The notes beneath the pieces are model-generated. The model saw only the letters and a program-made list of their open reading frames with translations. It searched no databases and had not been told where the DNA came from. Position numbers and translations under genes: made by a program. Shown piece after piece: positions 61,826 to 64,000 of a stretch of DNA of 64,000 nucleotides (the first letter of the stretch is position 1; each line of letters begins with the position of its first letter). This DNA comes from Ornithodoros turicata (taxonomy: Eukaryota > Arthropoda > Arachnida > Ixodida > Argasidae): positions 82,860,273 to 82,924,272 of the forward strand of contig NC_088201.1 in the NCBI RefSeq assembly GCF_037126465.1, read 5' to 3'.

Positions 61826-64000
61826 GAGGGTGCGGTGAAGTTAGAGTTTGAAGCTGGGCTTGTTGGTATGTGTCCATAACCTCAGTGATAGAAGCGCACA
61901 CAGAAGAACAATAGATCAAAACACAAAATCATACGTACCACAAGCGCTTACTTTCAACGAGTCATTTTATTACGACAGCATACACTCGTTTGAAGCTCCC
62001 AACTAGCCTCTGCCGACGACGTCGTTGTCAAAGTACCTGAACTACCCTAATCCTCCTCAAAAGTTGGTTGGCTGTTAAGCACAGACTAATAACGTGCTTC
62101 ACTGGTAAAAGTGAAAAAGGCGCCTTATCTCCACACCCACCTAAGTATATTTTCCGGCTTTTAAATCGACGTCCTACATGGTACATCTTTTGGCAACGTC
62201 TAGCTTGTGGTATCGATCCGCTAATGATTATTGAACAATTTCTGGTATCATGGTACGCTGTTTGTTCCTGTTTGCAATAACGTGTAAAACGGCACGGGGC
62301 CCCTCAAAGACGGGCTTTCCCTCTCGACAGTTGACTAAGCGGGAGGGAGGATAACTGAAGGTTGCGATAGCATCGGTTCCCGTCTGTGTCACTTGTTTTC
62401 TCTTTCTTCACTCTTATTCTCTCTCTCTATCCATCTCAGCAATAAAAAATAAATAAACAGTAAATCTTCAAACTAGCGCCCCTTGCCAACTCGACTGCAC
62501 TGAGCATGCATAAATCCAGGAAAGTGCGTCTCGTCCCGATTAAGGCCAAATTACTAAAGACCAGCACGCCGTCTTCCACCATTAATGTTAATCTCAGACC
62601 CTGCAGTTCAATGATTATTTCACGTACTCCGTGACGTCTTCGTATTTCATGCGAGTTCTTTCGTGAAGTCTAATTTCAGATGATTACGTATATGATTAAA
62701 CATATGTAAGCTTCCATGTTGGTTTAAGAGCGGTTTTTCAATTAGAGCGAACCAGGTCGATGCTTGCTTCGGCAGTTTTAATGAGTACACTTAAACCCAG
62801 TGACGGATAGGTGTCGTCTGGTCAACTCGCACATTTTTTAAAAAAAGTGACTTCAAGGTGCACGCGGTGCCAGCGAAACCTGCAGGTGCCCTGTGCCCCC
62901 TGAAACAACCAGTACGACATCCCTGCTGACGCCAGGAGCCACAGTGTACCGGACGTATTAAATGGTTACTTGTACCCACTAATACGCGAAACACATTGCG
63001 CCTGTCGAGTTCCCTAACAGAAAAATTACATCCACGCTTCGCAAAAAAAGAAAAAGCAAGGAAGAAAATGCTCCAAGCACATCGAACATGAAACACCAAA
63101 TTTTATTCCCTTGCACATACCTTTAAATTGCATCCAGTACGTCATCGTTTGCCGAATGGAAAGCATACACGGTTCACTAATCCCAACACACACATATGGA
63201 GCACACGTAGCACGGACACACATCCCATCCGATGATCCGATGCACCAGGCAGTCCTCCAAACGCCGAACACACAATCCTCGAAACTTTGAACAGGCTTGC
63301 ACTGAAAGCTCAATGAAGATCCTTAGTGACGAACACGACGGTTCCTCAAACGAAATGGCCGAGGAACAATTGTCCAACAAGTGGCAACAGACACCAATTC
63401 CATGTGAGAAGCAGTTGCAATCTTGCACGCGTATGTGTGACCGTTGAGACAGGAAGCAACCTGTAAAGAAACCGAAGTGAATATCACGCTGGTATTGTTC
63501 CAACGTTAATGCTGGAATAGTACTCCATTTTGTAACTGACCTCCTCGCAGTCGATACAGTCCCACGGTCACCTATAACGAAATAATACAATTAACCTCGC
63601 TTCTAATCTACATCGTCGCTTCACCGATGCAGACGATCCTCTCCTGCCGCCAATAGAGGCTATGCAAAATAGCGCAACCCATCATTATCGCCATTACGCT
63701 GCGCCATTATGCGGACAACCCCTTGAGTTCCATAGTCGAGCCGAATCGAGCCACCGTAAGCCGAGTCTGGCCCGTCCGAGCGTCCGCGCCGTCCATGCCG
63801 TATGCTGTGGGTTTTACTTTCGCTTCGTATCGCATCGACGAAACATGTCGCGACCGCAAATGAGCATTCCTGGCGGCGATGAGAATTGGACGAAGGATTT
63901 GTCATCGGTGCCTTTGATAACTGAAACGACGATCAAATTATCTATTATGCTGACAAATCGAATTCCTCGCGGCAGCTGAAGAAATCATACAACTTCGCTG
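61826..64000. other. Unassigned right edge
   Basis: No recognisable gene. Frames of 105 codons (63662-63979, +; contains IPGGDENWTKDLSS) and 137 codons (63590-63177, -) lack any domain I know. A ctctctctct-rich stretch followed by aataaaaaataaataaa near 62430-62458 may be an old retroelement or transcript end. Confidence 0.35.

Noticed and set aside
63177..63979. Divergent gene pair at the right edge
   Set aside because: Two open frames on opposite strands without domains, start context or homology I can see.

Overview
The window reads as intergenic, repeat-saturated DNA from an animal genome. The families present (three BEL/Pao copies plus an antisense fragment, a Ty3/Gypsy element, Penelope-like elements, I-type and L2/CR1-type LINEs, many hAT-like elements, and tRNA-derived SINE-like repeats) fit an arthropod, and a chelicerate such as an ixodid tick fits best. 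That placement is inference from the repeat mix; no host marker gene was found. All alignments, boundaries and target-site duplications (TSDs) were read by eye.

Layout. 0-5.8 kb: a Ty3/Gypsy element with two LTRs and broken gag-pol, split by a 992-bp hAT-like element with a perfect 8-bp TSD. 5.9-9.3 kb: an I-type LINE 3' fragment, a 1.5-kb foldback element, a SINE-like unit and an antisense BEL/Pao fragment. 9.5-15 kb: a perfect-looking palindrome, a 1.6-kb hAT-like element carrying a 90-bp tandem array, three tRNA-like modules in a large inverted repeat, a ~50-bp minisatellite, and two clusters rich in the palindrome CCAATATTGG. 16.2-20.9 kb: a decayed, 3'-truncated BEL/Pao element. 20.9-29 kb: AT-rich DNA interrupted by a full-length but dead antisense BEL/Pao element (21.7-27.8 kb, TSD gatat). 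29-33.4 kb: a short tandem array, a hAT-like MITE with a perfect 8-bp TSD that is itself split by a 5'-truncated LINE with a perfect 13-bp TSD, then another hAT-like element.

33.4-47.5 kb holds small non-autonomous elements in otherwise unassigned DNA. 47.7-61.8 kb is a composite: Penelope-like sequence forms inverted arms around other insertions. Inside it, a structurally intact BEL/Pao element (51.4-57.2 kb, one 1750-codon ORF, LTRs differing at one base) sits in a relic hAT transposase gene. 61.8-64 kb is unassigned.

Three things stand out. First, four different repeat arrays within 42-51 kb all have a 15-bp period and a shared core of the form TTnGTCnCCGGA, three of them as inverted arrays at element ends. 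Second, a 153-bp near-palindromic element occurs twice (39.2 and 60.6 kb), about 97% identical, with 2-bp TSDs; one copy sits in a Penelope-like ORF whose empty site can be read. Third, the intact BEL/Pao element looks recently inserted.

No gene could be assigned to the host. The recognisable proteins are all transposon proteins, and only the BEL/Pao polyprotein at 51691-56943 is unbroken.
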